Assembly: GCA_947495425.1 (NCBI GenBank)
Contig: CANLYR010000021.1
Location: forward strand, 1-64,000
Length of the DNA stretch: 64,000 nt
DNA from: an uncultured Aquimarina sp.
Lineage (GTDB): Bacteria > Bacteroidota > Bacteroidia > Flavobacteriales > Flavobacteriaceae
Direction: 5' to 3'
The notes below the pieces were generated by a model. The model did no database searches and was not told the origin of the DNA. It saw nothing but the letters and a program-made list of their open reading frames with translations. This document shows positions 1-9,321 of this stretch, piece by piece. Positions within the stretch are counted from its first letter, which is position 1, and each line of letters begins with the position of its first letter. A program made the position numbers and the translations under genes.

Positions 1-205
1 AATCTTCTTACAACTATCGAAAATCATTCAAAAAATAAACAAATTGAAATTAGCGTAGCTATTTTCTGAAAGTGCCTTACTATTGTTTGTAAAAACTAGC
101 CTTTCATATTTTGTTGGCACCGCCAAAGGGTATATTACCCAAGGCTTGCCTCGAAATTAAAAACTCATTTCCTACTAATGCCTCGCGGGCTTGCCCCAAG
201 GTAGT
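1..205. other. Intergenic, holds dispersed repeat copy A
   Basis: No gene is visible in this stretch. Its right half (about 114-208) is a copy of a dispersed repeat that shares TTGGCACCGCCAAAGGGTAT with 37865-37884 and the ending GGTAGTTTACT with the same copy. The TTGGC/GCCAA arms can form a small hairpin. Confidence 0.6.
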
Positions 206-208
206 TTA
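114..208. repeat. Dispersed intergenic repeat, copy A
   Basis: About 95 bases related to 37865-37907 (copy B) and to the core of 51694-51832 (copy C). Copy A and B share 20 identical bases at the left and GGTAGTTTACT at the right; copy A and C share the middle part (AGGCTTGCCTCGAAATTAAA against AGGCTTACTTCGAAATCAAA). The right end supplies the TAA stop of the lipoprotein gene. Confidence 0.65.
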
Positions 209-715
209 CTCAGAAAAAAAATCTGCAGAAGTTTTTTCGTAAGTGTAGATTGTCGTGAACACAGTACCTTGTTCTTCGAATGTCTCTATTAAGTTGAGTT
301 TTCCATTTTCAAAAGATACAGTTTCTGGATCGTTTTCTCCTTTGGCATCTTCAATAAAATCTGGATTATCAAGATCCTCAGGAACAGCTATAACATCAAC
401 AGTAGTTCTTACTAATATGTTATTATCTAGCACAAATGTTCCTGATGTACCAAAGCCATCATAAACGCAATTACTAGAGTTCTCAGATTCTATGGCAGCG
501 ATATCCATGAATGTGTTATCATTTTTAAATTCTATGATTGATTTGCTTTCACACTCAGAAGCTTGTTCTAATTGACCTTCATCGGTTACACTTACTAGTT
601 TCCATTTTCCAATTAAAGTGTTTTCTTCACCTGGGGATGAGTTGTCATCATCGTTACTACAGGAATAAAAACTTAATACTAGTAATAAAACAATAAATAA
701 TTGATTTTTTCTCAT
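206..715 (-). CDS. Lipocalin-like lipoprotein
   Basis: A 169-residue secreted lipoprotein. Residues 1-18 are a signal peptide and Cys19 is the likely lipidation site, followed by SNDDDNSS, the acidic stretch common after the lipid cysteine in Bacteroidetes surface lipoproteins. The mature part starts with LIGKWKLVSV, the typical first strand of the small lipocalin-like domains found in many flavobacterial lipoproteins, and ends with a beta strand like YTYEKTS. Such proteins are anchored in the outer membrane; ligands are unknown. The stop codon is part of the dispersed repeat copy A. It stands alone: the next minus-strand gene lies 79 bases upstream. Family call is by pattern of the first strand only. 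Confidence 0.75.
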   Translation of the reverse strand: MRKNQLFIVLLLVLSFYSCSNDDDNSSPGEENTLIGKWKLVSVTDEGQLEQASECESKSIIEFKNDNTFMDIAAIESENSSNCVYDGFGTSGTFVLDNNILVRTTVDVIAVPEDLDNPDFIEDAKGENDPETVSFENGKLNLIETFEEQGTVFTTIYTYEKTSADFFSE

Positions 716-794
716 TTCGTTTTTTTTAGTTAAAAATTTAGCGCCATGTATTAAACAATACTCAAAACTTTATAAACCTCACAAAGAATTTTAA

Positions 795-1313
795 TTAAAA
801 CAAATCACTAATTTCCTCTTTTATAAATGCCATAGCCGTATCACTTGGAGCTCCTTTCTCAATAAGTTCTGTGAGAATTACTTCTCTCATTTTATCAGCA
901 GAATTTACTTCTTTCTTCTGTGTGGTTTTTCTGATGATTCCAATAGTAGCATTTTTGGCAGCTCTGATCGTGTTCCAACACTCGTCGGTAACATAAATTT
1001 GTTGGGTTAAGTTATGTTCGAATTCTTGATCTATAGTATGTACTAATAAAGATTCATAATTTTCTTTGTTTTCTCCCACAGGAGGCATCCTTGTTAGTAA
1101 TTTACCGGGAGAAATTCTTTCTAAAAACAAAGCCATGCGTTCGTAGGCTTGTAATCTTAGCGGAAATGCTTGTTTTTGGCTCTCTCTATGCAAAAGAAAC
1201 CGTCGTCGCCTTTCCTCATTAGTTGTATGTAGTTTGAAAAAATAAAAAGCAAGTACGGTAATTAATACTGCAGGAAATAAAGATATAAGTAAAGGTATAA
1301 TTTCAAAATCCAT
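795..1313 (-). CDS. Conserved membrane-anchored protein of unknown function
   Basis: A 172-residue protein with one N-terminal membrane segment (about residues 5-27, IIPLLISLFPAVLITVLAFY) followed by a basic stretch EERRRRF and a mostly helical cytosolic domain. I chose the ATG at 1313 (MDFEIIPLL) because the longer frame would overlap the glutamate-synthase-like gene, whose stop is only 19 bases upstream. That short gap makes it the last gene of a four-gene minus-strand operon. I do not recognise a named domain; it is a type commonly seen as a hypothetical protein in Bacteroidetes. Function is unknown. Confidence 0.75.
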   Translation of the reverse strand: MDFEIIPLLISLFPAVLITVLAFYFFKLHTTNEERRRRFLLHRESQKQAFPLRLQAYERMALFLERISPGKLLTRMPPVGENKENYESLLVHTIDQEFEHNLTQQIYVTDECWNTIRAAKNATIGIIRKTTQKKEVNSADKMREVILTELIEKGAPSDTAMAFIKEEISDLF

Positions 1314-1332
1314 TTTTATGGTATAAGGGTTT

Positions 1333-2916
1333 TTAGTGATGATGTGCTTCTGCTTCTTTTTGATAATTTCCGCCAAGATACGTACAATCTTTTAAATCTT
1401 GTGCACAAGTATATTCTACTACTGTTTTGGTGTATTTAAAAGACTCTTCTAATGTCCTTGTGAGCTCTCCATCATCCACATTGGTATCAATATCTTGCAT
1501 AGTGAATTGACATGGATGTTCATATCCTGCTGCATGCGTAATTTCTATAAATTCTTTTCTGAATGTCTTAAAATATTGTGCCAGGCGATCTGATTTTAGA
1601 GGTACATTTATTCCTCTTTGTAACCATTTACTCTGCGTAGCAATTCCACTTGGACATGCATTTGTATGGCATACTTTTGCCTGTATACATCCGATACTCA
1701 TCATAGCCTCACGAGCTACGTTAATACAATCTACACCCATAGCAAAAGCCATAGCTGCTTTTGCAGGAAATCCTAGTTTTCCGCTACCAATAAAAACGAC
1801 ACGATCTGTAAGATTATGCTTCTGAAAAATTTTATAAATAGCAGTAAAGCCATATATCCATGGTAAAGATACATGATCTGCAAAGCTTGGGGGAGCAGCT
1901 CCTGTGCCTCCTTCACCACCATCAATAGTGATAAAATCAGGTCCTCTGTTATTTTTTGACATTAATTCTGCAAGAAGTTCCCATTGTTCAGTTTTGCCAA
2001 TAGCAGCTTTTATACCCACGGGGAGTCCGGTTTCTTCGGCAATATCTTCTATAAATTGTAATAATTCGGGAACAGTAGTAAAAGCGGTATGCGATGATGG
2101 TGATAGGACATCTTTTCCTGCTTCTACACCTCGTATTTCTGCAATTTCTTTAGAGATTTTTTTACCGGGTAATACACCACCTTTACCTGGTTTTGCACCT
2201 TGTGATAGTTTAATCTCTATGGCTCTTACAAAAGGATTTTGTATTACTAATTCTTTCAACTTTTGCATTGAAAAATTACCTTGATCATCGCGTACACCAA
2301 AATATCCTGTTCCAAAATGAAAGATCACGTCTCCACCATTACTGTGATAGGGTGAAAGGCCTCCTTCTCCGGTATTGTGATATGCATTTGATTTATGTAC
2401 TCCCATGTTTAGCGATTCGATAGCGCGAGCTGAAAGTGAACCAAAACTCATTGCAGAAATATTGATTATGGATCCAGGACGATATGGTTTTTTTCGTTGG
2501 TTGTATTGACCCATTACTTTGGCACAAGGAAGAAAAGATTTATCTTCTTTATTAGGATGACCTTTTTTCATTTTAAACGGAATCATACAATTTTTTACAA
2601 AAATATGCTGATGTTGATAAATATCTCTATCCGTTCCAAAACCTTCATAGTTATTTTCGTTTTTCGAAGAAGCATATACCCAACCTCTTTCAATTCTGTT
2701 AAATGGAAGTTCTTCGCGATTATTAGCTACAAAATATTGCCTCATTTCAGGGCCGATACTCTCAAGCATATAGCGCAGATGCCCAATAACTGGATAATTA
2801 TGTTTGATAGTATGACTTTTGTTAAAAAAGATGTCTCGAATTGCAATGAATACTAGTATTGCAATAATCCACATCCACCACGATATTGAACCAAAAAAAT
2901 TAAGTATGCTTTCCAT
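1333..2916 (-). CDS. Glutamate synthase-like FMN/Fe-S oxidoreductase
   Basis: 527 residues matching the central/FMN domain of the large subunit of glutamate synthase (GltB), without the amidotransferase domain or the C-terminal beta-helix, preceded by one membrane segment (about residues 12-28). FMN-domain landmarks are SAMSFGSLSARAIESL (about 154-169), NTGEGG (181-186) and the glycine-rich IDGGEGGTGAAPP. The cysteines C410, C416 and C421 in CIQAKVCHTNACPSG keep the C-x5-C-x4-C spacing of the GltB 3Fe-4S cluster. Such stand-alone proteins are annotated as FMN-binding glutamate synthase family proteins; without a glutaminase domain the substrate is not known. The His-rich end (EAEAHHH) is natural. 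It starts 9 bases after the amidohydrolase stop, so it is co-transcribed. Confidence 0.9.
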   Translation of the reverse strand: MESILNFFGSISWWMWIIAILVFIAIRDIFFNKSHTIKHNYPVIGHLRYMLESIGPEMRQYFVANNREELPFNRIERGWVYASSKNENNYEGFGTDRDIYQHQHIFVKNCMIPFKMKKGHPNKEDKSFLPCAKVMGQYNQRKKPYRPGSIINISAMSFGSLSARAIESLNMGVHKSNAYHNTGEGGLSPYHSNGGDVIFHFGTGYFGVRDDQGNFSMQKLKELVIQNPFVRAIEIKLSQGAKPGKGGVLPGKKISKEIAEIRGVEAGKDVLSPSSHTAFTTVPELLQFIEDIAEETGLPVGIKAAIGKTEQWELLAELMSKNNRGPDFITIDGGEGGTGAAPPSFADHVSLPWIYGFTAIYKIFQKHNLTDRVVFIGSGKLGFPAKAAMAFAMGVDCINVAREAMMSIGCIQAKVCHTNACPSGIATQSKWLQRGINVPLKSDRLAQYFKTFRKEFIEITHAAGYEHPCQFTMQDIDTNVDDGELTRTLEESFKYTKTVVEYTCAQDLKDCTYLGGNYQKEAEAHHH

Positions 2917-2925
2917 TAAAATAAG

Positions 2926-4218
2926 CTATTGTGCGTTGAGGTAATCTAAAGTTAACTGAGACATGACTTTTACTCCTAATAACATACCACTTTCATCGAT
3001 ATAAAAATCTGGAGTATGGTGAGAGGGTGCTTCTTTAGTTTCTGGTGATTTACCTCCTAAGAAAAAGTAAAACCCAGGAACTACTTCCTGAAAATACGAA
3101 AAATCTTCACCGCCTGTCGTGGCTTTTGATAAAATTACATTTTCTTTCCCCGCTATACCTTGGATTGTAGGCAGCATCTTTTTTACCAAATCCAGATCAT
3201 TGTAAGTAATTGAGGTGTTATTTTGAAATTCGATAGTAGCTTCTCCTCCGTACGTTTTTGCGATAGAAGGAACCATCTCATTCATTCGTTTGATAATAAG
3301 TGTTCTCATTTCTGGATCTAATGTCCTTACTGTACCGATCATTTCTGCACTTTCGGGTATGATATTAAATCGTACGCCACTGGTTATTTTTCCTACAGTA
3401 ATTACTGCAGCTTCGTTAACCAATGGGGATTCTCTACTAATAATCGTTTGTAGTCCATCAATTATTTTTGCAGAAATTAGGATAGGATCAACACCAGACC
3501 AGGGAGCAGAACCATGAGTTTGCTTTCCTTTAACATTGATCACAAATCGTTCTACTGCTGCCATAGTCCCTCCGGGTTTATAACGAATTTTGCCAACTTC
3601 TGTACCAGAATTAATATGTAAGCCAAAAATAGCGTCTACATCAGGATTTTTGAGAACACCTTCTTTGATCATGAGTTTAGCACCACCTTCTTCACCTGGT
3701 GGTGGGCCTTCTTCTGCAGGTTGAAAAATGAATTTTACGATTCCGTTTATTTTATCTTTATGTTTAGAAAGAATTTCTGCTACACCCATAAGTATAGCTG
3801 TATGGGTATCATGTCCGCAGGCATGACTTACACCAACTTCGGTATCTAGAAAGGTAGTTTTTACTGTTGATTTAAAGGGAACATCTGCTCTTTCTGTTAC
3901 AGGTAAAGCATCGATATCTGCTCTTAAGGCTACAGTTTTTCCGGGATTATCTCCTTTAAGAATTGCTACTACTCCGGTTTTGGCAACATTTTCTGTCACT
4001 TGCATCCCTAAATCATTAAGGTGTTTGGCGATCTTTTTAGCGGTTTCAAATTCACGATTCGATAGCTCTGGATTTTGATGAAAATCTCTTCTCCATTCTA
4101 TTACTTTTTGTTCCAGAGCCTCAGCCATTGTATTGATTTCGGCATTAATTTGTTGTGCTTGTAGCGATGAAAAAATAAGAGTAATAAAGAATAAGAGTAA
4201 TTGTTTGATTGTGTTCAT
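2926..4218 (-). CDS. Secreted M20-family amidohydrolase
   Basis: A 430-residue metallo-amidohydrolase of the M20D type (hippurate hydrolase, N-acyl amino acid and indole-3-acetyl amino acid hydrolases). Residues 1-21 are a signal peptide ending in LQAQ, so the enzyme works in the periplasm or outside. Metal-binding motifs are HACGHDTHTA (H136, H139) and QPAEEGP (E169/E170), with GGEDFSYF and the terminal SHHTPDF completing the active site. It probably releases an acyl group from an N-acyl amino acid. It lies 5 bases after the DsrE-like gene and 9 before the glutamate-synthase-like gene, in one operon. Confidence 0.9.
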   Translation of the reverse strand: MNTIKQLLLFFITLIFSSLQAQQINAEINTMAEALEQKVIEWRRDFHQNPELSNREFETAKKIAKHLNDLGMQVTENVAKTGVVAILKGDNPGKTVALRADIDALPVTERADVPFKSTVKTTFLDTEVGVSHACGHDTHTAILMGVAEILSKHKDKINGIVKFIFQPAEEGPPPGEEGGAKLMIKEGVLKNPDVDAIFGLHINSGTEVGKIRYKPGGTMAAVERFVINVKGKQTHGSAPWSGVDPILISAKIIDGLQTIISRESPLVNEAAVITVGKITSGVRFNIIPESAEMIGTVRTLDPEMRTLIIKRMNEMVPSIAKTYGGEATIEFQNNTSITYNDLDLVKKMLPTIQGIAGKENVILSKATTGGEDFSYFQEVVPGFYFFLGGKSPETKEAPSHHTPDFYIDESGMLLGVKVMSQLTLDYLNAQ

Positions 4219-4223
4219 TAGTT

Positions 4224-4763
4224 TTAAAAATTAATAAGTCTGTAGTTTTCGTTTTGTAATTGTACCAAAGCTGTCATGGCGGATAATGCCAACTGGATTT
4301 CGGGTAGTGTTTTTTCTTTAGAAATATCTCTATATGCAGCAGTTTGGCCGCATAAAATAATATGTACTCCTTTTTGAGATAATGCCGAAATAAGCTTAGC
4401 GTTTGGGTTATCGATCCCATATTTGGCATTGTATTGGGTGTTATTCACTATATCATAAGCCGCAGCACCATGAACAACTAGTGCTACCTTTAATTTTTCA
4501 AAAGGAACTCCATGATCAACATGCATATTAAGGTATCTGGCAGCGGTATTAATCAGTGGATTCACTTTTGAACTATCTTGTGATTTTTTACCGATATCAA
4601 AAACAACTTTTAAATCATTATTTGTATCTGTTTTGAAGTCTGGATTGGTTACCGCATACGTATTACCGTATTCTGGTATGATCATACCCTGCTTGGTTTC
4701 ATTTTGAGAAAAAAGGAATAGTGGTACGATTAGAGTACTAAACGTGAATAGTATATTTTTCAA
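4224..4763 (-). CDS. Secreted DsrE-family protein
   Basis: 179 residues with a signal peptide (about 1-19, ending LFLFSQ). The mature part has the DsrE/DsrF alpha/beta fold: KVVFDIGKKS, then KVALVVHGAAAYDIV and GVHIILCGQTAAYR, with one conserved cysteine in ILCGQ. Cytosolic DsrE proteins carry sulfur on such a cysteine; the role of the exported flavobacterial versions is not established. First gene of the operon with the M20 hydrolase and the glutamate-synthase-like protein. Confidence 0.85.
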   Translation of the reverse strand: MKNILFTFSTLIVPLFLFSQNETKQGMIIPEYGNTYAVTNPDFKTDTNNDLKVVFDIGKKSQDSSKVNPLINTAARYLNMHVDHGVPFEKLKVALVVHGAAAYDIVNNTQYNAKYGIDNPNAKLISALSQKGVHIILCGQTAAYRDISKEKTLPEIQLALSAMTALVQLQNENYRLINF

Positions 4764-4839
4764 TGTCTACATTTTGATTTCTAAAGATATTCAAAAATAT
4801 ATAAAAGGAAAGTTAAAAATAATATTTAGATGTGACATA

Positions 4840-4875
4840 AATAAAGTATATGCATAAGAGAACTTATACTTTATT
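4840..4875. repeat. Inverted repeat in intergenic DNA
   Basis: Perfect 11-base arms AATAAAGTATA (4840-4850) and TATACTTTATT (4865-4875) with a 14-base loop. It lies downstream of the 4988-5275 gene on its strand and may be a transcript-end hairpin, though no T-run follows. Confidence 0.5.
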
Positions 4876-4987
4876 GCATTTTAAATAGTACATTTATTGT
4901 TTATAAATTTCCCGATAGACTTATTACTCATACTATTAAGAGTAAACCACATTTAATTTAGAAACTAAGGGTTGGTCTCTAATGAAT

Positions 4988-5275
4988 TTAAGATATACTA
5001 ATAATTCGTTCTAGTGGAATGATTGTAGATTGTTTTAGTATAACTTCTTTATCAGTTATACCCCATATTGTAGTCTCTACTTTTTTGAAGCCTTGATCAT
5101 CTACAAAAATAATTTTTACTTTTTGATGCTCTAAATTTCCCAGCGATAGTGCTCTCTGTAATTCTAAAAATCGATCAATTTGATCTTTTCTTTTATTCAG
5201 AACATCTTTTTTAGGGAATTTTAATAATTTAATCTGTTCTTTTTCTATAATTTGTACATTCATGTTTGGGGCCAT
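4988..5275 (-). CDS. Small conserved protein of unknown function
   Basis: About 95 residues, basic in the first half (EKEQIKLLKFPKKDVLNKRKDQI) and beta-rich in the second (HQKVKIIFVDDQGFKKVETTIWGITDKEVILKQSTIIPLERI). The frame is open to 5326, but the first codons lie next to a weak promoter-like TATATTTA (5339-5346), so I prefer the internal ATG at 5275 or 5263. The second half looks like a small barrel of the kind that sets a nucleic-acid or protein contact, but I cannot name a family. It sits divergently upstream of the uvrD-type helicase gene. Confidence 0.6.
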   Translation of the reverse strand: MAPNMNVQIIEKEQIKLLKFPKKDVLNKRKDQIDRFLELQRALSLGNLEHQKVKIIFVDDQGFKKVETTIWGITDKEVILKQSTIIPLERIISIS

Positions 5276-5688
5276 AATGTTGGATTGAGTTTGGTTTTTA
5301 ATCGTATACATAGATAGGGTTATCATAATAATTTCATTAAATATAGTATATTTTAACTTATAATAATGTTTTTAATCTATGTTTTTTGATAATTTAACAT
5401 ATTAAGTAGGAAAAAACTTTCATTTTTGTTTTAAAATTAAGTAAGCTAAATTCACGGTATTCCTTCAATTTTAATTACGCATCACATCCTATATTTAATA
5501 TTCAAATTTATTTATTATTCATGATCAGATTAGCTTATGAATTAATTATAACTTATATCATATATAGAATTTATGTGCTTAGTTTTAGAATAAAAGTTAT
5601 TGACATGTAATTTGTTTACAAAAAGACTTTATAGGAGTTTTAAAACCGTCATTCTTTCCTTAAATTTCACTTTTAAAAGAATATTGCG
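5276..5688. other. Intergenic region upstream of the helicase gene
   Basis: About 360-410 AT-rich bases between divergent genes. No open frame or RNA gene is visible. It must hold the helicase promoter; I see TTGACATGTAATTTG near 5601-5615, which resembles neither the Bacteroidetes nor the standard promoter well enough to call. Confidence 0.5.
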
Positions 5689-8016
5689 TTGGAAAAATAT
5701 TTAGCAGAGTTAAATGATGCACAACGGGCCCCGGTACTACAAGTAGATGGACCCATGATTGTGATAGCAGGTGCAGGATCAGGTAAAACTCGTGTGCTTA
5801 CGTATCGTATCGCTTATTTGATGCACAAAGGAGTGGATCCATTTAATATCTTATCCTTAACATTCACTAATAAGGCAGCACGAGAAATGAAAAAACGTAT
5901 CGCAAGTATTGTTGGCCCAAGTGAGGCCAAGAATCTTTGGATGGGTACTTTTCATTCTATTTTTGCCAAAATACTTAGGTTCGAAGCCGATAAATTGGGG
6001 TATCCTTCAAATTTTACAATTTATGATACTCAGGATTCTCAACGATTGATCGCCTCGATTATTAAAGAAATGGCGCTGGATAAAGATATTTATAAATACA
6101 AGCAAGTGTATTCGCGCATATCTTCTTATAAAAATAGTTTAATAACAGTAAAAGCATATTTTCAGAATCAAGAATTAATTGAGGCTGATGCTATGGCTAA
6201 GCGACCAAGAATGGGAGAAATCTATCAAAATTATGTTGATCGGTGCTTTAAAGCTGGCGCTATGGATTTTGATGACCTGTTATTGAAAACAAACGAATTG
6301 TTAAACCGTTTTCCAGAGGTTTTAGCAAAATATCAGAATCGTTTTAGATATATATTAGTAGATGAGTATCAGGATACAAATCATTCGCAATATCTAATCG
6401 TGAGAGCATTATCTGATAAGTTTCAAAACATTTGTGTAGTAGGAGACGATGCACAGAGTATATATGCTTTTCGCGGAGCGAATATTAATAATATCCTTAA
6501 TTTTCAACGCGATTATGATAATGTTGAGCAATATAGATTAGAACAAAATTATAGATCGACAAAGAATATTGTTGAAGCCGCAAACTCCATTATTGATAAA
6601 AATAAAACAAAACTTGATAAAGTTGTGTGGACGGCTAATGATTCAGGTCCTAAAATAGTAGTAAATAGATTATTGACCGATGGGGATGAAGGGCGATATG
6701 TGGCAAGCTCTATTTTTGAAAATCAAATGCAGCACCAGCTAGACAATGGAAATTTTGCTGTTTTGTATAGGACTAATGCTCAATCCAGAGCTATAGAAGA
6801 TGCGCTGCGAAAACGTGATATTAAGTATAGAATTTATGGTGGATTATCATTTTATCAACGCAAAGAGATTAAAGATGTTTTAGCGTATCTACGCTTGATT
6901 ATTAATCCCAAAGATGAAGAGGCATTAAAGCGAGTGATTAATTATCCTGCCAGAGGTATTGGGGCTACGACGGTAGATAAGCTTATTGTGGCAGCCAATC
7001 ATTATGACCGCTCTATTTTTGAAGTGATTGAGAATTTGGATCGAATTAACCTGAAAATTAATAGCGGTACCAAAACACGACTGCAAAACTTTATGATGAT
7101 GATCAAAAGTTTTCAAGTCACTAATCAAACATCTGATGCTTTTGTACTTTCCGAAATGGTAGCCAAAAAGACCGGGCTATTACAGGAGTTAAAAAAAGAT
7201 GGAACACCAGAAGGTATTGCCAGAATAGAAAATATTGAAGAATTGCTTAATGGTATTCGGGATTTTGTAGAAGGTCAAAAAGAAATAGCCGATGAAACCG
7301 GTTCATTAGCAGAGTTTCTTGAGGATGTAGCACTAGCGACAGATTTAGATCAGGATACAGGAGATGATGATAGAGTTGCATTAATGACAATACATTTGGC
7401 AAAAGGATTAGAGTTTCCTTATGTCTATATTGTAGGAATGGAGGAGGATCTATTTCCTTCTGGGATGAGTATGAATACCAGAAGTGAACTAGAGGAGGAG
7501 CGACGCCTATTTTATGTAGCGATTACCAGGGCAGAAAAGCAAGCTTACCTTACCTATACACAATCCAGATATCGTTGGGGTAAATTGGTAGATGCAGAAC
7601 CGAGTAGATTTATTGAAGAAATAGATGACCAATATCTAGAACATCTTACTCCTGTAGAAAATTATCGATATAAGCCATTAATCGATTCTGATATATTTGG
7701 AGAAGTCGATAAGAGTAAATTAAGGCTCAAAAAACCGGTTTCGGGAGCACCTCCTTTGGCACATAAACCCAATGAGGAGCAATTACAAAAATTACGAAAG
7801 CTTAGACCTGTATCAAATGCGGTAACTAGCGAATCTAATACTAATCTCTTCGATGGAGATTTAATAGCTGGTACTGCAGTGGAGCATATGAGATTTGGTA
7901 GAGGAAAGATTATTAAGATCGAAGGAGTAGGGCAAGATAAAAAGGCCGAAATTCATTTTGAAAAAGGAGGTATTAAAAAGTTATTGCTTCGTTTTGCAAA
8001 ATTAAAAATCTTATAG
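5689..8016 (+). CDS. uvrD: UvrD/PcrA-type superfamily 1 DNA helicase
   Basis: A 775-residue SF1A 3'-5' DNA helicase used in nucleotide excision repair, mismatch repair and fork restart. All motifs are visible: Walker A AGAGSGKTRVLTYR (about residues 27-40), Ia SLTFTNKAAREMKKR, motif II VDEYQDTN, III VGDDAQSIYAFRGA, IV LEQNYRST, V MTIHLAKGLEFPYVYIVG, VI EEERRLFYVAITRAEK. The C-terminal AVEHMRFGRGKIIKIEG...KLKIL is the Tudor-like tail of PcrA-like enzymes. The start is a TTG at 5689 giving MEKYLAELNDAQ, which places the Q motif (LNDAQ) at the usual distance. Length agrees with the family. Confidence 0.95.
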   Translation: MEKYLAELNDAQRAPVLQVDGPMIVIAGAGSGKTRVLTYRIAYLMHKGVDPFNILSLTFTNKAAREMKKRIASIVGPSEAKNLWMGTFHSIFAKILRFEADKLGYPSNFTIYDTQDSQRLIASIIKEMALDKDIYKYKQVYSRISSYKNSLITVKAYFQNQELIEADAMAKRPRMGEIYQNYVDRCFKAGAMDFDDLLLKTNELLNRFPEVLAKYQNRFRYILVDEYQDTNHSQYLIVRALSDKFQNICVVGDDAQSIYAFRGANINNILNFQRDYDNVEQYRLEQNYRSTKNIVEAANSIIDKNKTKLDKVVWTANDSGPKIVVNRLLTDGDEGRYVASSIFENQMQHQLDNGNFAVLYRTNAQSRAIEDALRKRDIKYRIYGGLSFYQRKEIKDVLAYLRLIINPKDEEALKRVINYPARGIGATTVDKLIVAANHYDRSIFEVIENLDRINLKINSGTKTRLQNFMMMIKSFQVTNQTSDAFVLSEMVAKKTGLLQELKKDGTPEGIARIENIEELLNGIRDFVEGQKEIADETGSLAEFLEDVALATDLDQDTGDDDRVALMTIHLAKGLEFPYVYIVGMEEDLFPSGMSMNTRSELEEERRLFYVAITRAEKQAYLTYTQSRYRWGKLVDAEPSRFIEEIDDQYLEHLTPVENYRYKPLIDSDIFGEVDKSKLRLKKPVSGAPPLAHKPNEEQLQKLRKLRPVSNAVTSESNTNLFDGDLIAGTAVEHMRFGRGKIIKIEGVGQDKKAEIHFEKGGIKKLLLRFAKLKIL

Positions 8017-8051
8017 TGTTTACGGCTTCCTAATCTTAAAAGAGCAAAAAC

Positions 8052-8531
8052 ATGGAACTTTCAGTTAGAGAAATGAAAAAGAATGATATTGATTTAGTCG
8101 TCGACTACTTTATCCATGCCGATTCAGAATTTCTTGCCTCAATGGGAGCTGATAAAAGTAAATTGCCAGATAGGGGAGTGTGGATCAAAAAACTAAATCA
8201 CGAATTTGAAAAACCATGTATAGATAAAACATTTTATTATATCATATGGCTTCTCGATGATCAACCAATAGGACATTCAAATATTAATACTATTGCGTTT
8301 GGGCATACCGCAACAATGCATTTACATCTTTGGAAAAATGATATAAGGAAGAAGGGATTAGGAGTAACGTTTCTTAAAAAAACGATTCCATTCTATTTTA
8401 AAAATTTTCAATTAGAAAAATTGATTTGTGAACCGTACGCTATGAATGTACCACCCAATAGAGTGCTTGCTAAAGTTGGATTCGAATTCATTAAAAAATA
8501 TGAAACTACACCTGGTTGGATTAATTTTTAG
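8052..8531 (+). CDS. GNAT-family N-acetyltransferase
   Basis: 159 residues with the GNAT fold: ELSVREMKKNDIDLVVDYF at the start, a central acceptor strand HTATMHLHLW, the acetyl-CoA loop region NDIRKKGLGVTFLKKTIPFYF (about 96-116; the R-x-x-G-x-G/A motif is RKKGLG), and the terminal NVPPNRVLAKVGFEFIKKYE typical of RimJ/RimL-like enzymes. Substrate unknown. It lies 35 bases downstream of the helicase gene and may be co-transcribed. Confidence 0.8.
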   Translation: MELSVREMKKNDIDLVVDYFIHADSEFLASMGADKSKLPDRGVWIKKLNHEFEKPCIDKTFYYIIWLLDDQPIGHSNINTIAFGHTATMHLHLWKNDIRKKGLGVTFLKKTIPFYFKNFQLEKLICEPYAMNVPPNRVLAKVGFEFIKKYETTPGWINF

Positions 8532-8678
8532 CAAGTTGTGAATAGATATGAGTTCACAAAAGAGCAACTCAATGTGGTAGAAAAATAGTGTATAAAACAT
8601 AATAATATCTTGAATTGAGTTATATAAATAACAGATATTTTATAGTAATTTGTAGTACCTTTATCATAATCATTTTAC

Positions 8679-9299
8679 ATGGCAGAATTCATAAAAATAT
8701 ATGAAGAAAATCCAAATCCACGCGAAGTTCAGCGCGTAGTTGATTGCCTTCGTAGCGGGGGATTGATCATCTATCCTACAGATACTGTTTATGGATTAGG
8801 TTGTGATATCACAAACAATCGTGCTTTAGAGCGTATTGCTCAAATTAAAGGTGTGAAGTTGGCTAAAGCTAATTTCTCATTTATCTGTAAGGACTTGAGC
8901 AACTTATCTGATTATGTAAAACAAATCGATAATAGTACCTTCAAATTACTTAAAAGGTTACTTCCCGGGGCCTATACTTTTGTTTTGCCAGGCAATAATA
9001 ACCTACCTACAGTTTTTAAAAAAAAGAAAACCGTTGGAATTCGTGTGCCAGATAATACAATATGTACAGCTATTGTAGAGGAATTGGGTAATCCTATCGT
9101 TTCTACTTCTATTTATGATGAAGATGAAGTAATCGAGTATACTACAGATCCAGAACTTATACTAGAAAAATGGGATAATCTTGTGGATATTGTAATTGAT
9201 GGTGGATATGGTGATAACATGCCATCTACTGTCATCGACTTGACCAGTGGGACACCTGTACTGATTAGAGAAGGCAAGGGCAGTGTGGATAGTATTTGA
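8679..9299 (+). CDS. L-threonylcarbamoyladenylate synthase (TsaC/Sua5 family)
   Basis: 206 residues of the YrdC/TsaC fold, which makes threonylcarbamoyl-AMP from threonine, bicarbonate and ATP for the t6A37 modification of ANN-decoding tRNAs. Visible are IIYPTDTVYGLGCDI (about 29-43), the KGVKLAKANFSF loop in the place of the substrate-binding KRP/S motif, LPGAYTFVLPG and VGIRVPDN. It lacks the extra Sua5 C-terminal domain. Its loop reads KGVKLAKAN and not KxRPxxKP, so it could be the YciO-type paralogue; the genome's other copies would decide. Confidence 0.85.
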   Translation: MAEFIKIYEENPNPREVQRVVDCLRSGGLIIYPTDTVYGLGCDITNNRALERIAQIKGVKLAKANFSFICKDLSNLSDYVKQIDNSTFKLLKRLLPGAYTFVLPGNNNLPTVFKKKKTVGIRVPDNTICTAIVEELGNPIVSTSIYDEDEVIEYTTDPELILEKWDNLVDIVIDGGYGDNMPSTVIDLTSGTPVLIREGKGSVDSI

Positions 9300-9321
9300 T
9301 ATAATTTAAAAATTTAAAAGA

